Shown: positions 34,551 to 42,979 of the stretch, in pieces
Layout of the letters: each line of letters starts with the position of its first letter
How positions within the stretch are numbered: the stretch's first letter is position 1
NCBI RefSeq assembly: GCF_008801715.1
Contig: NZ_VZPG01000001.1
Span: forward strand, 868,001 to 932,000
Direction of reading: 5' to 3'
Source of the DNA: Pseudochrobactrum saccharolyticum
GTDB lineage: Bacteria; Pseudomonadota; Alphaproteobacteria; Rhizobiales; Rhizobiaceae
Length of the DNA: 64,000 nt
The notes under the pieces: generated by a model
What the model saw: the letters and a program-made list of their open reading frames with translations, nothing else
The model's database searches: none
Told to the model about the DNA's origin: nothing
Position numbers and translations under genes: made by a program

Positions 34551-37500
34551 TTATTTTTTTGTCACTTCTGCGAAAGCCTCGTCCAGAACATTCAGCAGAT
34601 GATCGGCATTGGCCTTGCTGAAGATCATTGGCGGACGCATTTTCAGCACATTATCAAACGGACCTTCTGTCCCCATCAGAATCCCGCGACGGCGGGCGAC
34701 ATTGCACACGGCGCGCGCAATATTGGTTGCCGGTTCTTTGGTATAACGGTCATTGACCAGTTCAATACCAAGGAACAAGCCAAGGCCGCGCACATCGCCG
34801 ATCACTTCATAACGGTTCTGCATTTCACGGAATGAATCCATCAGATAATTGCCGATTGTCAGCGCATTACCGCGCAGGTTCTGGCTCTCGATCACATCCA
34901 AAACGGCAAGGCCAACGGCACAGGACACCGGATTACCACCGAATGTGTTGAAATATTCCATGCCATTATTGAAGCTGTCTGCGATTTCACGGGTGGTGAC
35001 CATCGCTGCCATCGGATGACCGTCACCGATCGGCTTGCCCATGGTCACGATATCCGGTGTCACATCCTGCGTTTCAAATGCCCACCAATGGCTGCCGACA
35101 CGGCCGAAACCGACCTGCACTTCATCAGCGATACAGATACCACCGGCATCGCGGATCATCTTGTAGACTTCTTTAAGGTAGCCATCAGGCATGAAGACCT
35201 GACCGGCCACACTCGGAATGGATTCCGCAATGAAGAAGCCCGGGCCTTCGCCTTTTGCCTGCATAAGCGCAATCTGCTCGGCCACGCTTTCCGCATAGAG
35301 CTTGGCGTGATCTTCAGGCGCCCAGTCTTTTGGTGCGCGATAGCTGTCCGGCACTTTTGCCACATAAACATGAGGCTTGGCACCTTTGCCGCCCTTGCGG
35401 TTGAACTTATACGGGCTGATATCAATCAGCTCCTGCGTCGTGCCATGATAAGACCAATCGAGTACAACCGCATTTTCACGTCCCGTATGCACACCCATCA
35501 TGCGCAGTGCCAGACTGTTGGCTTCCGAACCGCTATTGGTGAAACCGGCAACTGTGAGATTATCCGGCAAAGTGGCGGTCAGGCGCTCTGCATAGGCAAC
35601 AATATTATCATGCAGATAGCGGGTATTGGTGTTGAGCGTTGAGGCCTGTTTGGCCATCGCTTCCACCACTGCCGGATGGGCATGACCGATATGGCAGACA
35701 TTGTTGAAGCAATCGAGATAGGCGCGGCCTTTATGGTCAATCAGCCAGACGCCGTCGCCGCGCACAAATTTGATCGGGTCCTCATAGGAGATCGACAGGT
35801 TCGGCAGCAGCATCTCGCGGCGCATGGCCACGATTTCTTCCTTGCTGCGGCCGGACTGCTGATAGAATTCCTCGGCCATACCGGCAAAATTGCGGGCATC
35901 AGGGAACAGCTCTGCCCAGATATCGAGATAAGCTTCTTCGCCCACGCCGATAATATCCATCGCTGTCAGACGGATATCGGTACAAATCTGCAAATGCAGA
36001 TGCGGTGCCCAATGGCCGTTTTCGGTTTCATCGCCCATGTAAGCGACAAGATCACCCGCTTTCAGAACATCACCTGCTTTGAGACGATTGCCTGCCTCAT
36101 GCGCCAGATGCCCCCAGAGCGAGATGAATGGGGCGCAGCCTTCAGGACGGTGCTCCAGAGTAATCAGGCAGCCATAGCCGAGCGGATCCGGCTCAATATC
36201 CACGCTGCGGACAATCGCATCAAGCGGTGTATAAAGCGGTGTGCCGGAAGCCATGAACAGATCAAGCCCCAGATGATAGGTGCGGCGCTTGCCCTTAACC
36301 AGCTTGGATTCAAACATCGTACCGGCATAGACCGTGCGCTCTTCACCCCACGGGCCGATACCGACTTCCGTGCCGGTAACAGCGCAATGTTCTTCCCACA
36401 TTGCCTGCGCAATGACCGGCTGTTCTTCTGCCGATTTGATCGTCATCGGATGGGTAGGATCACCGTAAGGTACCAGTTCTGCCGGATAGGCAGCCACCGG
36501 CTTATCCAGCAATGGCAGCAGTTTTGAACGGTTGTTTTTCAGCCAGCTGACCGTTGCAGATGCACCGGAAACCGCATCAAAGCCGCAGGCCTTGCGCAGA
36601 ATTGCCGTTGCAAACAGCGGTTCCATCCGGTCGAGCTTGCGCAGGAAATCCCATGCCGGTTTTTCACTGATAGCCAGATACGGATTGTCTTCGGCCTCAG
36701 CGTGACGCGAGGCGGAAATCGTGACCGAGGTAACCAGACGCATAGCGATTAAATCATAGAGCAGGTTCAGCTCTTCTTCACGCAGCGGGTAATATTTGTG
36801 GAAGCCTTTAGCGATAGCGGCAGCGGCACTGATCGGTGCATCATGATCCAGACCGGCATAAGCAGCAGCAATCGCGACTTCTGCAATCACCGGCGTATAA
36901 AGTGCATCACCGAAATCAATCAGACCGGCAATCACATCATGATTGTCATTGCCGACAAGCACATTCCAGTCATTAGCATCATTATGAATTACGCCGGAGC
37001 GTAAGGTGCCGAGCTTTGGTGCGACAAGTGTTTCAAAACGGGCAATGAAACGTTCCAGCAAGGCGCGGTCATCGGCATTTTTCACAAAATGCAACCGGTC
37101 TTTCGAGCGGCCTGCATTTGTCATGTCCCAGTCGAGATCACGCAAAGCACCGGCATGCATGAAGCCCTGTAAGGCCGCATCGAACTGGCCGAGCAATTCA
37201 CCTAAGCCCTCCAGCGCCTGCAATGAGCGGGCGGATTCTGCCAGTGGCAGACCATCAACCCAACCGACTAAGCGGATATTATGCACATCGCCATTGGCGG
37301 AAAGCGTGTCCGCAAGACTGTCGCCTTTGAGCGTCGGCACGATATGCGGCACCGGCAGGTGACCGGCATGGTCACGGATGTGGTTGAGCAATGCCGTCTG
37401 AAAACGGCTTTCCACCACCGGCTCGGACGCATTTATAATCTTCAGAATGAAGATTTTACCGTCTGCTGTCACGACCTTATAATTCTGGTCGCGCTCGCTG

Positions 37501-37592
37501 TTGAGCGGCGACAGATCACCACTCAGACCATAATGGGTCTTGAGCAGAGAAGCGGCATCGGTGAGTGAATATTGCGGCGCGGTATCAAGCAT
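34551..37592 (-). CDS. Trifunctional fusion: APH-type kinase, M23 peptidase domain, class III aminotransferase/phospho-lyase
   Basis: A single 1013-residue frame with three domains. The N-terminal aminoglycoside phosphotransferase-like kinase (about 20-330) has the catalytic loop SGVIHNDANDWNVLV (near 200) and IDFGDAL. A peptidase M23 domain follows (about 410-560), with zinc motifs in YHLGLDLF (H-x3-D, near 438) and HLHLQI (H-x-H, near 527). A C-terminal class III PLP enzyme (about 590-1013) has GFTNSGSEANSLALRM, IADEVQVGFGRVG and the lysine in MGKPIGDGHP (near 849). The kinase resembles hydroxylysine kinase and the PLP domain resembles ethanolamine-phosphate or phosphohydroxylysine phospho-lyases, so phosphorylation followed by phosphate elimination is a reasonable pathway. 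No signal peptide is present, so the M23 domain would be cytoplasmic. An Lrp-type regulator diverges from it. Confidence 0.88.
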   Translation of the reverse strand: MLDTAPQYSLTDAASLLKTHYGLSGDLSPLNSERDQNYKVVTADGKIFILKIINASEPVVESRFQTALLNHIRDHAGHLPVPHIVPTLKGDSLADTLSANGDVHNIRLVGWVDGLPLAESARSLQALEGLGELLGQFDAALQGFMHAGALRDLDWDMTNAGRSKDRLHFVKNADDRALLERFIARFETLVAPKLGTLRSGVIHNDANDWNVLVGNDNHDVIAGLIDFGDALYTPVIAEVAIAAAYAGLDHDAPISAAAAIAKGFHKYYPLREEELNLLYDLIAMRLVTSVTISASRHAEAEDNPYLAISEKPAWDFLRKLDRMEPLFATAILRKACGFDAVSGASATVSWLKNNRSKLLPLLDKPVAAYPAELVPYGDPTHPMTIKSAEEQPVIAQAMWEEHCAVTGTEVGIGPWGEERTVYAGTMFESKLVKGKRRTYHLGLDLFMASGTPLYTPLDAIVRSVDIEPDPLGYGCLITLEHRPEGCAPFISLWGHLAHEAGNRLKAGDVLKAGDLVAYMGDETENGHWAPHLHLQICTDIRLTAMDIIGVGEEAYLDIWAELFPDARNFAGMAEEFYQQSGRSKEEIVAMRREMLLPNLSISYEDPIKFVRGDGVWLIDHKGRAYLDCFNNVCHIGHAHPAVVEAMAKQASTLNTNTRYLHDNIVAYAERLTATLPDNLTVAGFTNSGSEANSLALRMMGVHTGRENAVVLDWSYHGTTQELIDISPYKFNRKGGKGAKPHVYVAKVPDSYRAPKDWAPEDHAKLYAESVAEQIALMQAKGEGPGFFIAESIPSVAGQVFMPDGYLKEVYKMIRDAGGICIADEVQVGFGRVGSHWWAFETQDVTPDIVTMGKPIGDGHPMAAMVTTREIADSFNNGMEYFNTFGGNPVSCAVGLAVLDVIESQNLRGNALTIGNYLMDSFREMQNRYEVIGDVRGLGLFLGIELVNDRYTKEPATNIARAVCNVARRRGILMGTEGPFDNVLKMRPPMIFSKANADHLLNVLDEAFAEVTKK

Positions 37593-37667
37593 GACTGTTC
37601 CGTTTTATGAGCCTGTCCCTGAGACAGGCATTGCATCTTATGCGGACAGATTTGCACAACATAGAAA

Positions 37668-37707
37668 GATGCGCATCAGACAAAGTGCCGGTTGCACCGG
37701 CACTTTG
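37668..37707. promoter_or_regulatory. Palindromes between the fusion gene and its Lrp-type neighbour
   Basis: The divergent intergenic region holds the perfect 10-base palindrome GATGCGCATC (37668-37677). Next is a perfect 12-base-arm inverted repeat, CAAAGTGCCGGT / ACCGGCACTTTG, with a 3-base loop at 37681-37707. The second could be a terminator-like stem in the leader of the regulator gene or an operator. Both sit where an Lrp-type protein would act on two divergent promoters. Confidence 0.45.
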
Positions 37708-37774
37708 TTTCAAGTAACCGTCACTTTGCCGGTGAGGTTTTTCATCGTAAAAACCATGCAGTTTCAGAGGGGAA

Positions 37775-38215
37775 ATGATGCAGGATATTGACGCAACGGA
37801 TCAGAAAATTCTGACCATTCTGTCTCAGGAAGCCCGCATTCCGATGAAAACGCTTGCAGGGCGCGTCGGACTATCCCGAAGTGCCACCAGCGAGCGCGTG
37901 GTTCGTCTTGAAAAGAATGGCGTAATCCGCGGTTACCGCGCCGATATCGGCCTGCTCGATGATGCGGCCTTACAGGCTTTTCTGATGATTACGCTGAAAC
38001 GCACGCCGAGCATTTCCATTCTCGATATTCTCGCCGGATTACCGGCCGTGCGCAAAGTCTCGTCGGTCAGCGGCCAGCTTGATCTGGTGGTGGAAGTGGA
38101 AGTAGCATCCATCAATGCCCTGAACGAAATCCGTAATAAAATTGCTGAAATCGAGAATGTGGAAGACCTGACCACCAGTATCGTGCTGCGCCGCGAAATC
38201 CTGCGCGATAAATAA
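37775..38215 (+). CDS. Lrp/AsnC-family transcription regulator
   Basis: A 146-residue feast/famine regulator. The AsnC-type helix-turn-helix is at the N-terminus (about 5-60: IDATDQKILTILSQEARIPMKTLAGRVGLSRSATSERVVRLEKNGVIRGY) and the RAM ligand domain follows (about 65-140, with SVSGQLDLVVEVEV). Such proteins form octamers that bind an amino acid. Being divergent from the trifunctional fusion, it most likely regulates that gene in response to the amino compound it degrades. AGAGGGG lies before two adjacent ATG codons, either of which may start translation. XdhC follows 40 bases downstream. Confidence 0.9.
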   Translation: MMQDIDATDQKILTILSQEARIPMKTLAGRVGLSRSATSERVVRLEKNGVIRGYRADIGLLDDAALQAFLMITLKRTPSISILDILAGLPAVRKVSSVSGQLDLVVEVEVASINALNEIRNKIAEIENVEDLTTSIVLRREILRDK

Positions 38216-38255
38216 CGTTTCTGCCCAAAATGATCCTGACAGGAGGATACTCTCC

Positions 38256-39203
38256 ATGGAAAAACGCAACACCAATCCGCTGCATATTGCGCAAAACTGG
38301 TTTGAACAGGGGCGCAAGCTGGCTCTGGTTACCGTGCTTTCTGTCTGGGGTTCTGCACCGCGCCCTGCGGGCAGTCATCTGATCTGCGATGATCAGGGTA
38401 ATTTTGAAGGCTCGGTCTCCGGCGGCTGCATTGAGGCGGAAGTGATTGCACAAGCCTTAGACGTACTGGTAACCGGACAAGCCCGTGATCTGTCTTTTGG
38501 TATCAGCGATGAAACGGCATGGTCTGCGGGATTATCCTGCGGCGGCACGATCCGTCTGCTGATTGCGCCCTATGATGCAGCCATGCATGACGTGGTAACA
38601 CAGATTGTACAGGCGCAGACGAAGCGTCAGTGTATTACCAGCCGCACTGAGCTTGCAACCGGACAGATCACACTGATCCCGGCACCGGATAATGCCAAGA
38701 TCACACAACTCGATGAAACCGGCTTTATTCAGACATACCGCCCGCAACCGCATATTGTGGTGACCGGTGCGGTACATATAGCGCAAGCGCTGGCACAAAT
38801 GGCGCAAATTACCGGCTATGGACTGAGCATCATTGATCCGCGCAGTGGTTTTGCCACAGCGGAACGCTTCCCGTCTGTACAGCTACATGAAACATGGCCG
38901 GAAGAATTTTTCAAAACCAATCAACCGGATAGCTTTACGGCGCTTGTTGCGCTCAGCCACATTCCGCATCTCGATGATCCGGCACTCACTGCCGCCCTGA
39001 AAAGCGATTGCTTCTATATAGGCGCTCTCGGCAGTCGAAAAACCCATGCCAAACGGCTGGAGCGTTTAACAGCAGCAGGGTTTGAAGCGACAAATTTAGA
39101 GCGTATCCATGCGCCGATCGGATTAGCGATCAGCGCACAGGAACCGGCAGAGATTGCCGTGGCCATTCTGGCAGAGATTATTCAGGCCTATCGCAAGGCC
39201 TGA
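38256..39203 (+). CDS. XdhC/CoxI-family molybdo-enzyme maturation factor
   Basis: A 315-residue XdhC-type protein with an N-terminal XdhC/CoxI domain and a C-terminal Rossmann domain (XdhC_C). In the first domain, VLSVWGSAPRPAGSHLICDDQGNFEGSVSGGCIEAEV is the family signature. In the second, HIVVTGAVHIAQALAQMAQITGYGLSIIDPR and IGALGSRKTHAKR are characteristic. XdhC binds and sulfurates the molybdenum cofactor for xanthine dehydrogenase and related enzymes. No xdhAB or coxLMS genes lie in the window, so its partner is elsewhere. A strong AGGAGG site precedes the ATG. It may share a transcript with the Lrp-type gene. Confidence 0.9.
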   Translation: MEKRNTNPLHIAQNWFEQGRKLALVTVLSVWGSAPRPAGSHLICDDQGNFEGSVSGGCIEAEVIAQALDVLVTGQARDLSFGISDETAWSAGLSCGGTIRLLIAPYDAAMHDVVTQIVQAQTKRQCITSRTELATGQITLIPAPDNAKITQLDETGFIQTYRPQPHIVVTGAVHIAQALAQMAQITGYGLSIIDPRSGFATAERFPSVQLHETWPEEFFKTNQPDSFTALVALSHIPHLDDPALTAALKSDCFYIGALGSRKTHAKRLERLTAAGFEATNLERIHAPIGLAISAQEPAEIAVAILAEIIQAYRKA

Positions 39204-39214
39204 ATTGTAAACAC

Positions 39215-39886
39215 TTAGCCGACACTCAGGCGCAAACGTCCGTCGCCGTCCTGCATGATGCCTAAATTGATAAAGTCGCGGAACTCAACATTGCCGCCTG
39301 TCACCACGTGACTATGGGTTTCGCTGATCACCACAACATCAGAATCCGCAGCTTTACCCGCAGCAATACCGGCCGGTGCATCTTCAAAAACCAGACAATC
39401 GGCAGCATCAAAGCCAAGACGCTGCGCACCAAGACGATAACCGGACGGATCAGGCTTGCCAGCACTCACATCTTCCGCCACGACGATGGTTTCCGGCATC
39501 GGCAAACCAGCCGCAGCCAGACGGGCTTCCGCCAGTTCACGCGGCGCGGAGGTGACAATCGTCCAGCGGTCAGCAGGCAGACTGGCGATAAAATCTTTTG
39601 CACCGGCAATAGCGCGAATACCGGCAAAGTCCTGCATTTCTTCAGCCAGAAAAGCGGCTGCAATCGCTGCCGGATCAAGATGAGGCATATTCAGCATTTT
39701 GATAACGTCAACAACGCGGATGCCATGTACTTTTTTGAGCAGTTCCGGCCCGTCTACCCCGTGTTCCGCAGCCCATTCCAGCCAGATCCGCTCTACAACA
39801 GGAATGGAATTGACCAATGTTCCGTCCATATCAAACAGGAAACCGGAATAGGAATTCAGAAATACAGAATTATCGCGCTGCTTCAC
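39215..39886 (-). CDS. HAD-family sugar-phosphatase-like hydrolase
   Basis: A HAD subfamily IA phosphatase of about 223 residues. Motif I is FLFDMDGTLVNS with both aspartates, motif II lies in WTIVTSAPRELAEARL, and motifs III/IV are in SAGKPDPSGYRLGAQRLG and CLVFEDAPAGIAAGKAA. The cap after motif I contains KVHGIRVVDVI. The pattern resembles YfbT/GPP-like sugar or glycerol phosphatases. I prefer the GTG at 39886, which follows AAAGGACC; the open frame runs 18 codons further to 39940 with a Cys/Val/Pro-rich stretch unlike the family. Convergent with xdhC and separated by 11 bases. Confidence 0.85.
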   Translation of the reverse strand: MKQRDNSVFLNSYSGFLFDMDGTLVNSIPVVERIWLEWAAEHGVDGPELLKKVHGIRVVDVIKMLNMPHLDPAAIAAAFLAEEMQDFAGIRAIAGAKDFIASLPADRWTIVTSAPRELAEARLAAAGLPMPETIVVAEDVSAGKPDPSGYRLGAQRLGFDAADCLVFEDAPAGIAAGKAADSDVVVISETHSHVVTGGNVEFRDFINLGIMQDGDGRLRLSVG

Positions 39887-40119
39887 TTTCAGGTCCTTTT
39901 TAGCCAAGGGATAAACGGGGCAAACAAACAGACAAAGCACATAGAACTCCAGCCCTCTACAAATATCATGCTTTGCAGGAGCAGGTAGCGCACTATTACA
40001 CCATATTGTTACAAAACAAACATTTATAATGTTTTGATCGCAACAAAATAACGAATAGTGATTTCGCGCCGAGGATATAGCCCGAACGTTGAATACGGAA
40101 ATGAATTTAATCGATTTGG

Positions 40120-40237
40120 GAAAAGAAAAAGGCCGCGCGGGGGAGGAGATGCGCGGCCTGATTATGGATGCGGTTGGGAGGAGGAGTACCGCATTCCGTC
40201 ATCGGGTCCAATTGGGAGGAGGAGAACGAACCCGATA
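40120..40237 (-). ncRNA. Three-hairpin anti-Shine-Dalgarno small RNA (alpha-r14 type)
   Basis: On the minus strand this segment folds into three successive hairpins, each with a pyrimidine loop complementary to a ribosome-binding site. Hairpin 1 pairs CGGGT (40230-40234) with ACCCG (40203-40207) around CTCCTCCTCCCA. Hairpin 2 pairs TGCGGT (40188-40193) with ACCGCA (40169-40174) around CTCCTCCTCCCA. Hairpin 3 pairs AGGCCGCGC with GCGCGGCCT (40130-40159) around CTCCTCCCC and is followed by TTTTTCTTTTC, a terminator. A promoter with TTGTCG, 17 bases, TATAAG lies just upstream. The roughly 118-base size, three stems and CCTCCTCCC loops match the rhizobial alpha-r14 small-RNA family. No protein-coding signal is present on either strand. 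Confidence 0.82.
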
Positions 40238-40243
40238 GGCAGA

Positions 40244-40272
40244 CTTATAACGGCAGGAGAAAAAACCGACAA
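40244..40272 (-). promoter_or_regulatory. Promoter of the anti-Shine-Dalgarno small RNA
   Basis: Minus-strand -35 box TTGTCG (40272-40267) and -10 box TATAAG (40249-40244) separated by 17 bases. Transcription would begin near 40236, at the base of the first hairpin. Confidence 0.65.
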
Positions 40273-40738
40273 TAAACAATAATGCATAACAGTCATGCAG
40301 CATTGCAAGGCAGAGTGAAACCGTTATGCGCAGCACGCACGAAAGAACTGCAGCAGCGACAACATTCTGTGGCGGCGCGATGAAAACCAGTGTCGGTTAA
40401 CCCGACTCAGTTTGCAGTGATTTTGTCCGGCTTCACGGGATTATTGAGGCTACAAATCGTACTGAAATCTCATATTTATCGAAACATTCAGCAATTATTG
40501 AAATTACAGATACTTCAAAAAATACAGTATAAAAGTAAAATTTATAAAAATCATAGAGTTAAAATCAATATTTATAAAATTACATGTCGAGAAATATCAG
40601 ATTTTTAAAACCAGCAGTAACAGAAAACAGCTAATACCATCATTTTCGTGCAATTCAAATCTTTTTATATTCAGTATTGCAGTATTTCTCATTCAGATCA
40701 TAATAAATCCATTAAGAAGATATCGGAGGAGACCCGCA
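40273..40738. other. AT-rich intergenic region without a supported gene
   Basis: Between the small RNA promoter and the 55-residue gene the sequence becomes very AT-rich, especially 40440-40620 and 40640-40720. A 72-codon frame at 40390-40608 gives a Lys/Ile-rich product that simply follows the base composition and lacks a ribosome-binding site. The region probably contains the promoter of the small membrane-protein gene. Confidence 0.6.
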
Positions 40739-40906
40739 ATGTATGATGGTGTACCCGCTCAATGGCAAAAGCCTGCCGATCAGATGAGAAACCGCACCGA
40801 TGATGCGGCCTATGTATTTCTGGGAATTTTTCTAGCCGGTCTGGCTGTCCCGGCTGCATTTCTTATCTGGGCAATTGCGACAAGCCTGACATCAGTCTTC
40901 GGCTGA
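40739..40906 (+). CDS. Small single-pass membrane protein, unknown function
   Basis: A 55-residue frame with a strong site, CGGAGGAG, 9 bases before the ATG. The product starts MYDGVPAQWQKPADQMRNR. It then has a single hydrophobic segment (about 25-50: YVFLGIFLAGLAVPAAFLIW followed by AIATSLTS), so it would sit in the inner membrane with a short cytoplasmic N-terminus. I do not recognise the family. A terminator-like hairpin lies 160 bases downstream. Amphiregulatory subunits of transporters or small stress proteins look like this, but no role can be assigned. Confidence 0.6.
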   Translation: MYDGVPAQWQKPADQMRNRTDDAAYVFLGIFLAGLAVPAAFLIWAIATSLTSVFG

Positions 40907-41065
40907 AACAGCAGAAAAGGAGCCCTCCGGCACCCGAAATCCGATCCTGCATTTTCCGGCAGTCATATCTGTATAAGAACAGCTAAAAAAGATGCGCTTT
41001 GTGCCCCTTGCCTCAACCGATGCAATTGTGCGGCATTGAAAGCCGAAGCTGACCGGAAAAGACTG

Positions 41066-41105
41066 AAACGGCCATATGCACCTTGCAGCATATGGCCGTT
41101 TTTTT
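41066..41105 (+). terminator. Terminator hairpin before the cystathionine beta-synthase 3' end
   Basis: AACGGCCATATG / CATATGGCCGTT with an 11-base loop, followed on the plus strand by seven T residues. It would end the transcript of the 55-residue gene. Its last bases touch the 3' end of the convergent gene. Confidence 0.8.
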
Positions 41106-42507
41106 ATGCATCACGCGTATTTTTACCGGCATAGCGTAAATGATTAATCAGATCGATACGGGTGATAAGCCCGATAAAATCCGCACCATTCACAATCAGC
41201 GCCACTTCATCACGGTCAAAGAAACTCTGCAATGCACTCAATGGTGAGTCCACCTGTAAGACACGCGGTTGCGGGGTCATTGCCGATGAAACCTGAGCCG
41301 CAAAGCGCGACCAGCGCCCTTCCGACGGGCCCTCTACGGCCTTCAGGATGTCGCTTTCGTCAATAATTCCGACAAGCCTGCCACCATCCAGCACAGGTAA
41401 TTGCGAGACAGCATTGCGCCGCATCCGCCCATAGGCCTCAAGCAGACTTTCATCCGGTGCGGTTACTTCCACCGCACCATCCTGATGGCGCCGCGAGATC
41501 AGATCCTCCAGATTGCCCTGCACTGCGCGCTCACTCAGATGCCGCTCGCGCAGCCAGTTATCATCAAACATTTTTGACAAGTATTTGGAGCCGCTGTCAC
41601 AAATCAGCGTCACCACATTTTTAGGCTCCGTCTGCTCGCGGCAATATTGCAGAGCTGCAGCCAACAAAGTACCGGACGATGCTCCGGCCAGAATACCCTC
41701 GCGTAAAAGCAGATCACGGGCGGCCTGAACAGATTGCCGGTCGGATATTGTATAAGCACGGCTGACAAGAGAGAGATCGGCATTATCGGGAATGTAGTCC
41801 TGCCCTATCCCCTCCACCGACCATTGACCGGCTTGTGCCAACTGCCTTGTCGCGATGAATGGTGCCAGAACCGAACCTTCAGGATCAGCAAGTATGATTT
41901 GCGTCTGCGGAGAAACCGAGCGGAAATAACGCCCAAGCCCCGTCAGCGTACCGCCGGAGCCTACCCCGACGATTACCGCATCAATCTTATGACCGGTTTG
42001 CTCCCAGATTTCCGGCCCTGTTGCAGTTTCATGCGCCCGCGGATTAGCAGGATTGGAAAACTGATCGGCAAAAAATGCATCCGGAGTTTCCTCTGCGATA
42101 CGCCGCGCCAGATTTTGATAATGTTCCGGATGGTTCTTATCCACATCTGAACGTGTCAGCCGGACATCTGCCCCTAAAGCACGCAAATGGCGGATTTTTT
42201 CCTTGGACATTTTATCCGGAATAGCCAGAATCAACCGGTAGCCGCGCAGTGCCGCAACCTGCGCCAGACCAAGCCCTGTATTACCGGCTGTTGCTTCAAC
42301 AATTGTACCGCCTGCACGCAACTGACCTGATTGTTCTGCCGCGGAAATAATGCTCAGAGCAACCCTGTCCTTGATAGAACCGGAAGGGTTCTGGCTCTCC
42401 AGTTTCGCAAATAAGCGGCATGGCTCGGTGTCAAATCCGCTGAGTTCGACAAGCGGTGTCCGGCCGATCAATTGTAAAACTGACGGGAATACACTTGCAA
42501 ATCGCAT
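41104..42507 (-). CDS. Cystathionine beta-synthase (PLP domain plus CBS pair)
   Basis: Condenses serine (or acetylserine) with homocysteine to cystathionine in reverse transsulfuration. The 467-residue protein has the PLP fold-type II core (about 5-330) with the Schiff-base lysine in NPSGSIKDRVA (about 46), the Asn-binding loop VEATAGNTGLGLA and the phosphate-binding GVGSGGTLTGLG. A C-terminal pair of CBS domains follows (about 345-460: DESLLEAYGRMRRNAVSQLPVL and GRLVGIIDESD). The CBS pair distinguishes it from CysK and would bind adenosyl ligands. It lacks the N-terminal haem motif of animal enzymes. No cystathionine gamma-lyase gene is adjacent. Confidence 0.9.
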   Translation of the reverse strand: MRFASVFPSVLQLIGRTPLVELSGFDTEPCRLFAKLESQNPSGSIKDRVALSIISAAEQSGQLRAGGTIVEATAGNTGLGLAQVAALRGYRLILAIPDKMSKEKIRHLRALGADVRLTRSDVDKNHPEHYQNLARRIAEETPDAFFADQFSNPANPRAHETATGPEIWEQTGHKIDAVIVGVGSGGTLTGLGRYFRSVSPQTQIILADPEGSVLAPFIATRQLAQAGQWSVEGIGQDYIPDNADLSLVSRAYTISDRQSVQAARDLLLREGILAGASSGTLLAAALQYCREQTEPKNVVTLICDSGSKYLSKMFDDNWLRERHLSERAVQGNLEDLISRRHQDGAVEVTAPDESLLEAYGRMRRNAVSQLPVLDGGRLVGIIDESDILKAVEGPSEGRWSRFAAQVSSAMTPQPRVLQVDSPLSALQSFFDRDEVALIVNGADFIGLITRIDLINHLRYAGKNTRDA

Positions 42508-42979
42508 TGCGATGGGCTCCTTTACAGCTCATAATGCTGTGTAAGACCCGATATATCTGCGGATTTATCAAGTCGGCCTATGTCATTGAAACTTTAAAGA
42601 GCATAGTGCTTCACCAGCACATCAGAAGACATATTATTTTATCTTACCGTCATTAAGCTAAGATTTTTTACTTATATAAGAGGCTTACAGGTTTGTTGTT
42701 TCGCACAATGTCAAAGACAGAAAAATTATTGCATAAAGAAGACGATGCCCGCAGTGCCGGTTATCCCATGACTGGTCTTGTATTTCATACAGCCAAATCA
42801 ATCAGACATATTGCCTGATAAAGAATTTACGTTTACGTCAATGGAAAGATCATGTCTGATATTGATATCGGCATAATCTTGGTTAAGTTGTTGGCAGACG
42901 GGTTTTAGCGAGGAAGACCCGATACACCGGAAACTTTCCGGAAGCATATGCCGGCACAACAGGAATTCTGGGAGGCAGA
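42508..42979. other. Divergent intergenic region
   Basis: A 472-base gap between the cystathionine beta-synthase and acyl-CoA ligase genes, which must carry both promoters. The middle (42640-42680) is AT-rich with TTATATAAG. A 36-codon frame at 42708-42818 (MSKTEKLLHKEDDARSAG) has no convincing ribosome-binding site and is not called. I see no repeat or RNA structure. Confidence 0.55.

Noticed and set aside
40058-40282. 74-codon plus-strand frame over the small RNA
   Set aside because: Its Gly/Arg/Glu-rich translation is the antisense of the three CTCCTCC hairpins; the stems and promoter on the minus strand explain the sequence better.
40390-40608. 72-codon plus-strand frame
   Set aside because: Its Lys/Ile/Tyr-rich product follows the AT-rich base composition, and no ribosome-binding site precedes it.
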